Counted from the stretch's first letter, positions 24,826 through 36,208 are shown. The stretch: 64,000 nt of DNA from Saposhnikovia divaricata (GCA_036435485.1 CM071600.1:66089546-66153545); one strand, 5' to 3'. Made by a program: numbers and translations. The notes: generated from the letters alone by a model not told the origin.

Positions 24826-24838
24826 ATCTCCCCCAATT
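24826..24838 (-). other. Element B polypurine tract
   Basis: ATCTCCCCCAATT on the + strand, AATTGGGGGAGAT on the element strand, directly next to the 3' LTR. C has the same 13 bases at its 3' LTR and A has AGTTGGGGGAGAT. Confidence 0.88.
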
Positions 24839-24997
24839 TATACTTGATGGCAATAAAGCATAAATTCAGGACCTTGATGATAACAAAACATTCCTAAAGA
24901 TATATATAGAACAATGCAAAAATTGTATTAAGCTACAAAAATTAAAAACTGAAAGTTTGAGAAATTTACAGAGAAGTGCTCCTCTAGACTGAGCAGA

Positions 24998-26299
24998 TTA
25001 AGACTGTTTCTTTTCTCTTGTTGGCATCACCCTTGATTTTCCTTCTTTGGCAGAGTTGGACTCAATCTGAATTTGGAGTTGCCTATAGAAGGCATCTTCT
25101 TCATCAACCTTTGGATTTAGCTTTTGTTGTAACCATCTCAGGTATTGAGAACTAGCCTTTGATAGTTGGTCTTCTAACCTGAAGAATCTCCTGTTACCAT
25201 CTTCATCCCTGAACTCCATCATCCAGAAGGGTTGAAGGTGGATTTTCTGTCCATTGTATGGGATCTTCATCTTCCTTGGTAGACTTGATGGTGAGTTCCA
25301 TTCCCTCCTTATCTGTTCTATTCTGTCCAGTATCTCCCCTTTTGCTATCTTGGAGAACCCTGTGTATCTCTTGATTGCAGAGAACACTTTGGTTAAGGTC
25401 AGATAATTTTCTCCAAGAACCCTCTGTAGTGGCCATGTCCTTTCCTTTCCTCCCTTGTATACAAAGACCAATCTCTCAGGAAAATGTTTATATTCGTCAA
25501 TTCCTCTTACTTCTGACAATTCATCCAGATAAAGATTCATGCCAGAGTATTCTTCAATATCTGCCTGATAGATAAAATCATCCTTGTTTTCCAAGATTGG
25601 CTGCCTGACAATAGCAGGTAACCTAGCAACTTGAATTGGTTCCTTTGAAGGTTGCTTCCTTGGTATCCTTTTCTTCTGTATAGGCTTCTGTTGAGGCTTC
25701 AGCAAGAATGAAGGAACCTCAATGGAGTCAAGATTCATTGGTTCCTCTTTAGGTACTATAGGATCACCATAGAAATTCACAGCTGGGTTGAATACTTTTA
25801 CAGAAATTGGTTGTGATGAGCCAACTGTCTCCTTGTTTTCAATTTCCGGAGAGACATGCCTCCTTGCCTTTGATTTCATTCTCTTAGATTTGGATTTAGG
25901 GACTGATTTCCCTTTCCTTTTGGATTTGGGGACTTCCTCAGGTTCCCTCATTTCATCCTCTACCTCATCCATTAACTCTTGAGCCAGCATGGCTTGCTTC
26001 TCATCTGAGTTTTCATTTTGCAATTCAGTGCTTGGTTGAGATTCTCTTAGCAGCCTTGAAGTCTCTTCTCTCTTGGCTTCAACAAATCTAGGATGGCTGT
26101 TGGATATGTGTAGAACTTTTCCATTCCTTATGATTACAGCCATCCATTCTCTTACACAACTGTTACTCTTCTCCTTGAATTCCTTAATTTGCTTACCCAT
26201 CAGCTTCTCTTCATCATCTTTGGGAAATGGAAAGTCCAGTTGTAACTTGTTCTTACCATTTGCTTTTGGTGGTGAGTAGGGTCTTGCTTTGATGTAGGG
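24998..26299 (-). pseudogene. Element B post-pol frame, C-terminal part
   Basis: 433 codons open directly after the in-frame TAA at 26300-26302; the first ATG is at 26200. It begins with a basic/acidic low-complexity stretch (KSKRKGKSVPKSKSKRMKSK, nuclear-signal-like), followed by the conserved C-terminal domain: ERLVFVYKGGKERTWPL, LTKVFSAIKRYTG, and a later FWMMEFRDEDGNRRFFRL block. The same domain, with LV(F/Y) then VL..FK, occurs in A (near 55590-55740) and C (near 31530-31650). No membrane segment and no known enzyme motif. Function unknown; it is the end of the Sirevirus-type extra protein often called env-like. Confidence 0.72.
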
Positions 26300-29200
26300 T
26301 TAAAATTCTTTAACATGAGAAGGCTCAGCATCATAGAATGTAGGAGCCACAATTGCTGGAGTGAGCACCTTCAGAATTGTGGTAGATATTGTTGGAGCTG
26401 AGGTTTGGCTAGAGAACAGATTTGATACAATAGATGCATTGATCAATCTTTCTGTCCTCATTATTCTTTCACTGTTCTCCTCTTTCATCCTTTGCAGGTC
26501 TTCAATCTTGGCTAGCTTTTCCTCTTCTGTCAAGTTTGAGAAATCAAACTCTTTAGATAGAGATACTTGTAGAGGTTTGGATTTGCTGGGGGAAGCTTCG
26601 ACAATGAAGTCCTGTGGATTGACCACTATGGTAGGCTGCTGCTCCCCCTCACTTGCTGCTTCCCTTCTTTCAGAAATTAAGATTTGACTTGTAGTTGCCA
26701 CAGCCTCTTCCACTTTCTCCCCCTTTTTGTTAGCATCAAGGGTTTGACTAGAAGTTGGGACTGTAACTAACTTTTCTAGCAGTTGGGTTTGCAGTTTTTG
26801 ATGGTGAAGAAATTGCTCCATCTGGGATTCCATATTTTCCACTCTTGAGTTGAGTAGTTGCACAGACTTAGCCAGGTTGTCTTCTTTGATGAACCTTTGT
26901 TGCAACACCCTCTGAGTGGCTGTAGGAGCTAGTTGCTCTAACTTGGAATCCACAGAGATCTTCACATCCTTGATTTCTTGTTTGACCTCCTCTAAGTTGG
27001 ATCTCTGAATCACCATTTGCATCTTCTGTAACTTAAGGGAGTCAATTTCCTGTTGAAGAACAACCTTTCTCTGTGGATCTGCTTCTTGGTGCTCAGCCAG
27101 GGCAGATTTATATTGCCTTATGATTTCCATATCAAGTTGATGATAGGTGTAGTTGTTAGCAAATTTCCAATTATGAATACTGCTATCACCTTCATCTTCA
27201 GGGCTCTGTCTGTCTTCATCTTCAGAATCTTCAAATTCTTCACTCTCAGCAGTGGTTGGCAGAGCTTCTAAAGATTCCTTAGCTCTAAGTAGAGACTGTG
27301 AGGTGTGCACTAGGTGCATTGCCTCCTCTGCTTCCACATTGCCCTGTTGTGCCAGAATTTGATAGGCAGGAACAGGATGAGTAAAGGTTTCAGCATCCAA
27401 AGAAATGGAGTCAATCATGGACTGATATTCTCTTTGAAATTCCATTTCCTTGGCTGCATCCTCAACCTCCATTGACTCACTAGCAATGGCTGCTTCTTCC
27501 ATCCTTATTTCTCCTGTAGTCCCTTCTCTCCTCTCATCTCTCTTTTCTTGCATCAAGGGCTCCCCTTGGCTCACACCTCTCTCACCCTCACCTTCACCTA
27601 CTAAGGTGGAACTCCCTTGCTCTCCTTTTGCCTGGCCTGAAGAAATGGTCAGCCTCTCATTATTTTCTTCTCCTTTTGCCTGCTCACAAGGCAGCCTCTC
27701 ACTCCCTTCCCTCAATCCTAAAAGTGTTTCAACTACTGAGAACTCCTCCACACTTGACACAGGAATGTCAGATATAGCAGTGGTAGAGTGAGTTATCAAT
27801 GGATAAGGAATATCCGTTGATGGAGTAGTTATAGCTGTCAACGGATGGCTAGACAGAGGCGCATCCGTTGATGGAGAAACACTTGTCAACGGATGAAGGA
27901 TATCTGTTGATGAAGGAATGATAATATCCGTTGAAGTGAAAACCAACACTGAATCTGTGGAAATTGATTTTAAAGATGAGGCCACAGATGTTGTTGTGAA
28001 TTCAGGAATGGAAGGTTGATGGCCCAACAAATCATCTAAAAGATGATGACCACCAATTGTAGAGTGGGGCTTCTCCAAGAATCTTAAAGATGGAGAATCA
28101 GGAACTGATGTAGATATCATATCCACATCCAGAGATGGAGTTGGTGATGGTGGATTGTAATGTGTATCGATTTGAAGATTAAGATCAAGGGGCTGTGACT
28201 CCACATTTATTGAAGTCACATCAAACTGAATTTGAGAAGGTACAGTTTCCTGTACTGTGTGTGCTCCCTGTGATTCCCCTGTGGTTTTAGATTTCACTCT
28301 TCTTCCATAGGTTTTTGAGAGTGGGATATCTGTGTCTCTAACCCTCTTGTGCAGTGTTCCTTGTGGGGAACTTGATTCAGTAGTCACACTCTGTTGAGAG
28401 AGTGTAACTAGAATTTGGCTTGTAGTTACATTAGCAGTCTTTTGAGAGACTGAAATGGTGGTTGCACTCATCTCTCCTTCCTTATCCTTAGGGCTTCTTT
28501 GATGTTCACCCTGTCCCTCACCACTCACTACCACCTTCACACTCCCCTCAAGAGTTTTGGTAGATTTTACAACAGGTGTCTTTTGAGAGACACTTGAGGT
28601 TTGCTTATTAGAATGTGGTTTTGGAACTCTGGATTTGGTCACTTTGGTAGGAGCCTGTTTGGTCACAACTACAGACTCCATTGTGACACTAGAAGGCAAA
28701 GAAATTTGGGGGTTGGAGATAGGGGTTTCAGAGTTAGAAATAGTTACCTGAACAATTGGTAGATATACCAATTGTACTCCTGCATTGAGGTTCATTCGAA
28801 TTAGGTCACTTAAGACTCTCTTCTCCTGAACAAAACATTGGAACTTGCTATCCGGGTTAGCAATGGATAGCTCATTCTCAGATACATGCAGTGCTAAGAG
28901 CATTAAAAATCTAGCAAAGTAGATATTCTTGCTCCTAGTTTCCTTTTTACCTAACTTTGCAGCTATCTCATACATAACTAGTGTGCCAAAATTATAGAAT
29001 TTATCATTTAAGAGCATACACATCATAGTTAGCATGGACTGGGTAACAGCATCAAAATTACTAATTTTGCCTGAAAAAGTTTTAATGAAGGCATCACAGA
29101 AATAGCTCCATTCTTTAACCATTCCTTTCCTAACAATTTTCCCTAAGTTTTCAGTACTAAGGGCATAATTAATAGAATTAAGCATGGCAACAATTTCAGC

Positions 29201-29527
29201 ATCAGTGGGTACTTTCAGACAGTTATTCTCAGGCAGTTTTAAACAAGCAGTTATTACATCAGAATTAACTACATAGTTTTTACCCTTTAAAGAAAAAGCA
29301 ATTGTACCGTCTGTGCCATTGTACTCAGCAGATGTCCACATTTCTTCAATTACCTCGTGGATTAAGGGAGTGGTGGCAGTCATAGCATATGACAGTTTGC
29401 ATTTCTTCACGAAACTCATCAAAGTGTGGTAAGCTTCTGGAGCATTCACTGTGTCAACAAAGGCCGCGAAATTGTTCTTCTCATAGGTAAACCCAGTGGA
29501 GGACATCATCTTAACAATGGGCTCCAT
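26300..29527 (-). CDS. Element B post-pol protein, N-terminal part (1075 aa)
   Basis: A long open frame starting MEPIVKMMSSTGF, about 110 bases below a TATA-like box. Residues about 15-250 form the domain shared with A and C: KNNFAAF, VKEWSYFCDAFIKTF and NIYFARFLMLLAL correspond to NNYAAP/EWNFFF/YFARFCQML in A. Then comes a long Ser/Thr/Pro/Glu-rich linker (residues about 270-800) in which ATCCGTTGA words encode repeated STD(I/A). Residues about 815-950 look like a coiled coil (LEEVKQEIKDVKISVDSKLEQL; LLNSRVENMESQMEQF). It ends HVKEF at TAA. No signal peptide or transmembrane run is visible, so the label env-like is not supported by the sequence. Function unknown. Confidence 0.8.
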   Translation of the reverse strand: MEPIVKMMSSTGFTYEKNNFAAFVDTVNAPEAYHTLMSFVKKCKLSYAMTATTPLIHEVIEEMWTSAEYNGTDGTIAFSLKGKNYVVNSDVITACLKLPENNCLKVPTDAEIVAMLNSINYALSTENLGKIVRKGMVKEWSYFCDAFIKTFSGKISNFDAVTQSMLTMMCMLLNDKFYNFGTLVMYEIAAKLGKKETRSKNIYFARFLMLLALHVSENELSIANPDSKFQCFVQEKRVLSDLIRMNLNAGVQLVYLPIVQVTISNSETPISNPQISLPSSVTMESVVVTKQAPTKVTKSRVPKPHSNKQTSSVSQKTPVVKSTKTLEGSVKVVVSGEGQGEHQRSPKDKEGEMSATTISVSQKTANVTTSQILVTLSQQSVTTESSSPQGTLHKRVRDTDIPLSKTYGRRVKSKTTGESQGAHTVQETVPSQIQFDVTSINVESQPLDLNLQIDTHYNPPSPTPSLDVDMISTSVPDSPSLRFLEKPHSTIGGHHLLDDLLGHQPSIPEFTTTSVASSLKSISTDSVLVFTSTDIIIPSSTDILHPLTSVSPSTDAPLSSHPLTAITTPSTDIPYPLITHSTTAISDIPVSSVEEFSVVETLLGLREGSERLPCEQAKGEENNERLTISSGQAKGEQGSSTLVGEGEGERGVSQGEPLMQEKRDERREGTTGEIRMEEAAIASESMEVEDAAKEMEFQREYQSMIDSISLDAETFTHPVPAYQILAQQGNVEAEEAMHLVHTSQSLLRAKESLEALPTTAESEEFEDSEDEDRQSPEDEGDSSIHNWKFANNYTYHQLDMEIIRQYKSALAEHQEADPQRKVVLQQEIDSLKLQKMQMVIQRSNLEEVKQEIKDVKISVDSKLEQLAPTATQRVLQQRFIKEDNLAKSVQLLNSRVENMESQMEQFLHHQKLQTQLLEKLVTVPTSSQTLDANKKGEKVEEAVATTSQILISERREAASEGEQQPTIVVNPQDFIVEASPSKSKPLQVSLSKEFDFSNLTEEEKLAKIEDLQRMKEENSERIMRTERLINASIVSNLFSSQTSAPTISTTILKVLTPAIVAPTFYDAEPSHVKEF

Positions 29528-29634
29528 TGAAGTGTTTGAACTTTGGTTACAGAGAGTTTTAGAGAAGAAGATGCAGTTAACTTTTGATATGCTTGAAAAT
29601 GAATAAGAGTGAGATGTGAGAGAACAAGTCAGCC

Positions 29635-29641
29635 TTTTATA
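29635..29641 (-). promoter_or_regulatory. Candidate internal TATA box before the B post-pol frame
   Basis: TATAAAA within AAATATAAAAGGCTGAC on the element strand, about 108 bases above the ATG at 29527, followed by a CT-rich leader (TTCTCTCACATCTCACTC). This is a textbook plant core-promoter layout. C inserted 49 bases further upstream. Confidence 0.5.
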
Positions 29642-29684
29642 TTTTTCAAGAGTTAAAAATGAAATAATTAAAAGTAATTACTCC

Positions 29685-29689
29685 ATTGG
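29685..29689. repeat. Target-site duplication of element C (left)
   Basis: ATTGG, matched by ATTGG at 44342-44346. Confidence 0.93.
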
Positions 29690-30744
29690 TGTTAGGTCCA
29701 AATGTGTTGTAGAGGGGGGGTGAATACAACTTTTCGAATATGAGAAGCAATAAATACAATGCAATAAATGAACACACAGATTCAAGGAATATATGTCTTA
29801 TATATAACTTGAAATGGTTGCTACAACATTCATTACAAAGTATAACAGAAGTTCAGAGAGAAGTGAATGATACTAAGCTCTGTGAATGCACTCTCTCTCT
29901 TTTTCTTGTGTTTCTCTCAAATATTGCTCTCTAAAAAAAAAATTACACAAATACTTCTATTTATACTACATGTAATCTATGTCCTGTAGTCTTCAAAGAC
30001 TAAGATGTACGTGGCCCAATGATGTCCACATAAATCTTGCCTTATCTTGAAAGCTTGGAAATCTGCCAATCAGAAGATGCCATGTGTCATGTTGAAGCTG
30101 CACTCTAAGTAGAACTTCTACTTGAGAATTTCTACTTAGCCATCTCGAAGTTCTAAGTAGAACTTCTACTTAGAAACTTCTACTTGGTCATCTAGAATAT
30201 TTAGTACTTAGAAAATATTCTGGTCTTCAACTTGAAACTTCAATGCACATCTTGAACTTGTGATATCTTCATGTCTTCTTTATTCTTCACCAAGCTCTTG
30301 AATATGGATCTTTATTACTGATATAAACTTTCTATCAATGTCCTGACACTTGATGCAACGGTCTGGTTCATAAGTGACTAGTCTTGATAGGGTTTTTGCT
30401 TCTTGAATAAATTACCATATCCAATTAGAAATGTGGCTTTCCAATATTTGCTTTCCTTCTTGTTCACTTGAAATCAATTAGTCTTATTGATACTGATAGT
30501 TATGATCTTGATTCTTGGCTTTTCAAATCACTGAGGCATGAACAACTTTGACTTGAACTTCTCTCAATGATTTCTTCTTGGCTTGATCATAGTTAACATG
30601 TTGAATTGTATCAATTACCTTGTCTTCATTTAGTGTTGATTTCTTGTGACTTCTTGTTCTTGATTGTCTTCTGGTTAAGTATCTTTTCCTTTAGTTTGAG
30701 TTACATTAGTTATAGTGTTACAAGTTTACACACTCTACCTTTCA
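29690..30744 (-). repeat. Element C 3' LTR
   Basis: 1055 bp, TGTTAGGTCCAA to CTACCTTTCA on the + strand. It contains a G7 run followed by TGAATACAA, shared with B LTRs, and several copies of AAGTAGAACTTCTACTT (about 30108-30190), an inverted repeat. A TATAAATAG box lies at 29957-29965 on the minus strand. Confidence 0.93.
29957..29965 (-). promoter_or_regulatory. TATA box of the C 3' LTR
   Basis: TATAAATAG on the element strand, about 270 bases from the LTR 3' boundary. The 5' LTR copy is at 43554-43562. Confidence 0.55.
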
Positions 30745-30757
30745 ATCTCCCCCAATT
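30745..30757 (-). other. Element C polypurine tract
   Basis: AATTGGGGGAGAT on the element strand, abutting the 3' LTR and identical to that of B. Confidence 0.88.
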
Positions 30758-31088
30758 TGATTGTCTAACAATGACATTCAAATTAATGAAGGATAACTCA
30801 ACTAAACAATGAGACGAGAAAAGATAATTAACATTACAGTCTTGAATAATTTACAATTTAAAAGTACTTGAAAACAATACAATGAACTTAAACTAGAAAC
30901 AGAATTCGAACTTCGAATTAAAGATCATTTGAGTGATTCCTATCACCTGGATTATTTCATACCTTTTAGTCAAACTTGTATCACCTTATTGGATTCACTC
31001 TAAGGTGAATTTTCCTCAAGTGAGTTAAAGCAACCGAAAGACATGAAGTTTTTCCAACTTCAAGTTCACACCACTCTGACCTTTAACC

Positions 31089-32738
31089 CTAATTCCGTTT
31101 CCTCTTTCTAGCTTCAGCAGCTTGGTCTTTCTCTTCTTTCTGCCTTTTGCGCTTTTCCTTCTGCTGCTGTTCTTTCTTGTACACTGGATCACGAAGCTGC
31201 TTCCACCTAGCATTCAACAGACTTACAGCTTCCATTTCTAGAGGATTCTTGGGCTCTGGATAAGGATGTTTGAAAAGCCTTCTGAGTTTGTCCACCTCCT
31301 GAGTAGTTCTGATCTTTGGAATGTCCTCAAAGTTCTTCATTATGAGCTGAGGTTTCCAGTGAGATTTATCAGCTTTAAACTGACAATAGATCATCTTGGG
31401 GTAGCCCTTGACACGGTCAGTATTGTGGACACTGGCCGCATCTCGCTCCATCCGCTTCTTTTCCACTACTACTTCAGACAGGTAACTCATGAGTCTCTGC
31501 TTTTCTTCCACATACTTGTCTTCCACTTTGCCCCATTTGAATACATATAATACTCTCTCCAGAAATGCAGCATCTTGAGTCCGTAGCAGCCATTTTCTAC
31601 TCATATGCAAGATTGTTTGATTCTGGTCTGCATCTATGAATACTAAGGCATCAGTTGTATCTTCAACATAAGCGTGTATCCAGTATACACTATCACTTCC
31701 TGGAACACCAATTGCCTCCCTTATCTCTCCTTGTTCCAGTGCTCTAGAAGGAAGAGTCAGAGCTTCATCTACATTCTTCATGGCTTGAAGAATATTCCAT
31801 TTCTTCTCTATCAGCTCCGGCTCAATCTTCACGTCATCAAGAGGTTTTGGAGCAATGACATCACACTTCCACACCTCATTGCTCTTCTTGAATATGACTC
31901 TTTCAATGATCTTCACGGATTTATCTTTAAGCTCAGAAGCGAATCCCTTACTCATCATTTGTCTACAGACAGCTTTGAGAGATTCCACTGAAAGCTTCAT
32001 TAGATCATTTTCCTCCATACTAACCCTCTTCATCTTTCCGTCAACTACCATCCGGACAAAATTTGGATATGCTGAGAATTCTGGACCCTTGTCCTCTGCT
32101 AGCTGCATTAACTGATCCTTGTACAGAATGCTTAGCTCCTCAGATTGAGAGTATTGAATTTTAGTCGCTAGCAAGAACAACTCTGACGCAGATCTTCTCG
32201 TTATGAATTGGTCATCCACATATAGGAAAGATGTTGGGACTCCTTCTACCAAAGACAAAATAACCTGCCACTCCTTAAGGTTTGCATTGTATCCAACTCT
32301 AACTTTAGAAATTAATCTCTTCAAAGCATTTATATAGTCCCCAGTCATTGGATTCTGCAAATTCAAGTTGTAGAACAGATCATCTGCATCCTTGTTATGA
32401 ACTCCTTTCGCACAGGGTCCCATCATTATCTTCCTTGCTTCATCCCACTTCTGTCCTATCCTCCTATTGTCAAGATCAACTTGAGGATCAGCTAGCCTTG
32501 CAAGCTCATGAACATACTACTTCCCTTGTAGCTCCACTTTCTTTTCTAGGAAGGCAGCACGTTCTTGCATCATCTTCATTTTATGGAACTGAGCTTGTTC
32601 CAAGGCTAACTGTTGAGCTTTAAGGGTTTCCTCATCAACAGGAATTTCTTCAGGCATTCCGGAAGACATCCCAGCACCTCCACCTTGTTCCTTCATCATG
32701 TGCCAACGGTACGTCTTCCATATCAGAATCTGAGTCAA
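31089..32738 (-). pseudogene. Element C post-pol frame, C-terminal part
   Basis: One frame from about 32738 to the stop at 31089, interrupted by TAG at 32517-32519; its upper end overlaps the 808-residue frame in another phase. A short stretch rich in Q, M and E (LALEQAQFHKMKMMQERAAFLEKK cut short here) looks like a coiled coil. After the TAG come a charged helical region and the conserved C-terminal domain (TDALVFIDADQNQ; FLERVLYVFK near 31540). It finishes in a very basic tail (EKRKRQKEEKDQ; ARKRKRN). The domain matches A and B at the LV(F/Y) and VL..FK positions. No enzymatic motif is seen. Function unknown. Confidence 0.7.
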
Positions 32739-35076
32739 GTACCTCCTGTACTGTTTCCTGATGACTCAGGTCAACGAATGGTTCATCAACCATCATTGCC
32801 TTACCCTTTCTCCTCCTCAGAGCCTCTTCATCAACAGATGGCTCAACTTCTGGTTCCTTGATAAGATCAGCGGGTTCTTCAATTTCTTCGATGTGAACTG
32901 CCTGCTGTCTCGTCTCCTTTCCACTCTCCCCCTTAGGTGAGTTATCCTGAGCTCCACCTTGGTCTCCAGATCCACCAGTTGCATAAGAACCTCCAAAACC
33001 AGAACCAGAGGCTCCCGCTCCACTAGCACCAACTGCACCAGCATCGGGGGGAGGTTGTTGTGACTCGAAACACTCCGGGGGCACAAAACTCCTGACTGCG
33101 AACATCATTCTACTGATCTCCACAGCCATTGTATGCATTGTAGACTCCATTGCCCCCATCCTCTCATTGAGAGTGCTTCCCAAGACACCACCAGCATGGC
33201 CCAAGTCATTGACCTTATTTGTCAAAGCATCAAAAGCTGTAGCTTGACTTGCCATTCTTGCTGCGTAGTCGTCTAGAGCCCTTTGGTTGTTTCCAATGTT
33301 CATCCCGAACTGCCCCATCGTCTGTCCGAACTGCCACATCTGATTTTCCATAGAAGTCATACGCGTATCAAGATTTTCAATGTTAAGGGACGGTGTTTGG
33401 TTTAGGTGACCTCGCTCTAATACTCGTTCTGTTGGTATTTGGCGCTCGGTTTCGGGCCTTAAAAATGAAGGTCCCTCTCTCCCTAACCTCTCACACACAC
33501 TCCCTGTCTCACGCTCGTGTATGTCTTCAATTATTGATCCGAAATATGAAGCAGTACCTGCAGAAATTGGGTAAGCAAAATAATTGGCAGTTATGGGATC
33601 AATTTCTGTTTGTTCCTGAGTTGGAATCTCAGGCTGAGAGGCTGCAAAGTGTCCTTGTACGACATTAGAACCGATCCTCTTTGCAGCATCAGTACGTACC
33701 GGTGAAGGTACGGCTGAAGTTGTTAAAACTCCATGTCCTTTTGAAGCAACAGGATCTTCAAAAGGTACATAATTGTCATCAAAATCCCTATGTGCAGATT
33801 GTTTAAAGGGAGAACCACTCTCGTGAGGTGGAGTGGTTGCGTGTGACACACTAGGGTTTGACTGGGGTTTTGAAGTAGCAGCATGAAAAAGTTTGGCTTT
33901 CTTTCGAATAAGTTGCTGCTCTTCGGGTTCACTCTCCTCATCATCTCCTACATATATACGTGCTGGCTTTCTGACTTCCGTTAACAGGGGTGAAAGAGAA
34001 TAAGAATGTGTATCAGTCTCAGAAATGTAGCTCTCACCCTGGGATAGATTCTGCGGGTTAGCAGTCTCTTGGGTCTCGGAATCAGATACATAGCAGGAGG
34101 AATGAGTAGTATGCAGGGAGAGATTACCTTGTTCATTACCTTGTGCATCATCGCTTTGCTCATCAGGAATCTCATCAAATGCCTCAGCATGAACAGATGG
34201 ATTTTGAGCATGTGATGAAACTTGTGATGATGCCTCCAAATTGGTAACTCCTGCATCATATCTAAGCCACATTTGAATATTTTCAGGAATTGACATAGGT
34301 TTACCTTGATGTTTATCCTGATTAGCAATAGTTGAAAGTGACTTAGTGCCCATCCCTAGCGATGCAGATGTTGGGCTTCTGGCAAATCCCTGTCTAACAG
34401 CAAGAGCATCCTTCGGTATTAAGTCATTAATCAGCATTTGAAGGAACCGAGGAAACCAGCAGACAACATCAGTTGTAGTGATATCTCTGCTTGCAGGAGA
34501 TCCCATTGAAGCCAATATCTCAGAGAGAACTATGCGTCCATAATTTATATCCAGTTCTCTTGCTAGGGCAATTGCAAAGGTTTGCATTGGAATTGGAATT
34601 TGATGAAAGTCTTTTTCGCGTGCCCGAAAACATCTTGTGATGGCCTCGAAAAAGTAATTCCATTCCACATGGAAGAATTGTTTTTGGATATTTCCTGTGA
34701 TCGGGCCTTTCGGAGGATAACATCCAATTTCTTCAAAGAATCTGAGGCGTTGTTCCGCTGTAGGTTCTGCATCATAAGCATCTTTGATTGGGAAACCCAG
34801 AACCCTGTTGACAATTTCTTCAGTCACCTCATATTCCTGACCCGCTAAGGTAAACCTGAAACCAAAGGGGGTTGTTTTGCTCCCAAAAGTAACCGAACTA
34901 GTCCATAATTGCTGTAAAGCATCATGTACTAGTGTAGGTTTAGCAGTAAAAGCATGGCTAGCTTTGGAGTACAAATTTAGAAATCGTATCCAAAACTTAA
35001 ACCGCGGGAGTTGATCACCAATTTCCGTAGAAATATTATAAAAATTGTTTTTTGCAAGTGAAAATTGGTGAGCCAT
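32650..35076 (-). CDS. Element C post-pol protein, N-terminal part (808 aa)
   Basis: Starts MAHQFSLAKNNFYN. Residues about 10-245 are the shared post-pol domain (LVHDALQQLW; YEVTEEIVNRVLGFP; HVEWNYFFEAITRCF; WFPRFLQMLI). A Ser/Thr/Pro/Glu-rich linker follows, then a heptad-like region (ENLDTRMTSMENQM to MGAMESTMHTMAVEI, about residues 570-680) and a Gly/Ser-rich stretch. The frame ends at 32650 after a shift near 32700; the original continuation is in the frame that starts at about 32738. The IRKKAK run is nuclear-signal-like. No signal peptide or membrane segment. Homologous in position and layout to 26300-29527 and 52435-54459. Confidence 0.8.
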   Translation of the reverse strand: MAHQFSLAKNNFYNISTEIGDQLPRFKFWIRFLNLYSKASHAFTAKPTLVHDALQQLWTSSVTFGSKTTPFGFRFTLAGQEYEVTEEIVNRVLGFPIKDAYDAEPTAEQRLRFFEEIGCYPPKGPITGNIQKQFFHVEWNYFFEAITRCFRAREKDFHQIPIPMQTFAIALARELDINYGRIVLSEILASMGSPASRDITTTDVVCWFPRFLQMLINDLIPKDALAVRQGFARSPTSASLGMGTKSLSTIANQDKHQGKPMSIPENIQMWLRYDAGVTNLEASSQVSSHAQNPSVHAEAFDEIPDEQSDDAQGNEQGNLSLHTTHSSCYVSDSETQETANPQNLSQGESYISETDTHSYSLSPLLTEVRKPARIYVGDDEESEPEEQQLIRKKAKLFHAATSKPQSNPSVSHATTPPHESGSPFKQSAHRDFDDNYVPFEDPVASKGHGVLTTSAVPSPVRTDAAKRIGSNVVQGHFAASQPEIPTQEQTEIDPITANYFAYPISAGTASYFGSIIEDIHERETGSVCERLGREGPSFLRPETERQIPTERVLERGHLNQTPSLNIENLDTRMTSMENQMWQFGQTMGQFGMNIGNNQRALDDYAARMASQATAFDALTNKVNDLGHAGGVLGSTLNERMGAMESTMHTMAVEISRMMFAVRSFVPPECFESQQPPPDAGAVGASGAGASGSGFGGSYATGGSGDQGGAQDNSPKGESGKETRQQAVHIEEIEEPADLIKEPEVEPSVDEEALRRRKGKAMMVDEPFVDLSHQETVQEVLDSDSDMEDVPLAHDEGTRWRCWDVFRNA

Positions 35077-35556
35077 TTTAAATAAATGTTTTTCTTAAAA
35101 GAGATGTGAATTTTTTTTTTAATTTTGAAAAACAAATAATTTACGAATTAATAGTTTTATCCCTTTTAATTTTTCGAGAATATCAAAAGACAATCTGAAA
35201 AGTTAAACTACGGGATATGAACAGTTGCCAATTACCAAATCTGAATATCAGTGAAATCGTGTGTGTATATGAATGAAGAATGTGGAAATCGTGTTTTGTG
35301 AACAGTTACACAAACAGTTTATGTTCGTGTGTATGTATATGCGCGTGTATGAATGGTCACTAAACACAGTACCACAACGATTAAGGATAACACAGTGAAT
35401 AGCAGTCAACAAATTGGCAGTAATTCGTGATTAGTATGAGTTTAATCACAAAAACACGGATTAAAGGTATGAAGTTTGTGAAATCGCCTTGTTTTTGTGA
35501 AACGGCTGCTGTAAAAATGGAATTAGGTAAAGTGAATGATGCATCGAGTTAGAGAT

Positions 35557-35566
35557 GTATATATAG
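35557..35566 (-). promoter_or_regulatory. Candidate internal TATA box of element C
   Basis: CTATATATAC on the element strand, about 480 bases above the ATG at 35076. The spacer location matches the boxes in A and B. Inferred from sequence only. Confidence 0.35.
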
Positions 35567-35871
35567 ATGATTGTGAAATGACAAAAGTATCCCTGTTAAA
35601 AAGAGTGTTAAAGTCTAAGTACATACAGGGAGGACTTAAGTCGAACTCTATCTCGAACATCTCTATCTCGAACATCAAGTCGAACTTCGAGATGAAGTTC
35701 GAGATAGAGGTTAACTCGAACAAATAAGCACAAATAAGCACTTAACCAATTTTACAGCAAAAACTATAGGGAAATCCTATCTCGAACATTATTGATTTGT
35801 AGTAAACTTGGAAAATTCCCTTTCAGTAAAAGAAAGAAGGAAATTCGAGATACATTTCGAGTTAGAAGTTT

Positions 35872-36208
35872 AACTCTATCTCGAACATCAAGTCGAAATT
35901 CGAGTTGAGTTTCGAGATAGACTAAGAACTCTATCTCGAACATCAAGTCGAAATTCGAGTTGAGTTTCGAGATAGACTAACTCGAAGTTAATCTCAATTC
36001 TTTCCAAAATACCCCCTTGAAGCAAAAACTACAGGGTAATTCAAGATATGTTTCGAGTTAGGAGTGTAACTCGAAAAATTCCCTTTAGCTTAACTGAGAA
36101 CTCTATCGCGAACATCAAGTCGAAATTCGAGTTGAGTTTCGAGATAGACTAAGAGCTCTATCTCGAACATCAAGTCAAAATTCGAGTTGAGTTTCGAGAT
36201 AGACTAAC
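35872..36208. repeat. 55-bp repeats with inverted arms in the C spacer
   Basis: Four copies of a 55-bp unit start at 35872, 35927, 36099 and 36154, as two tandem pairs 227 bases apart. Within each unit CTATCTCGAA and TTCGAGATAG are 10-base inverted arms about 25 bases apart, so each unit can fold into a hairpin. One base varies in some arms (TATCGCGAA near 36105). Confidence 0.85.

Noticed and set aside
31266..32115. Several + strand frames of 86-105 residues
   Set aside because: They are antisense shadows of the C post-pol coding frame.
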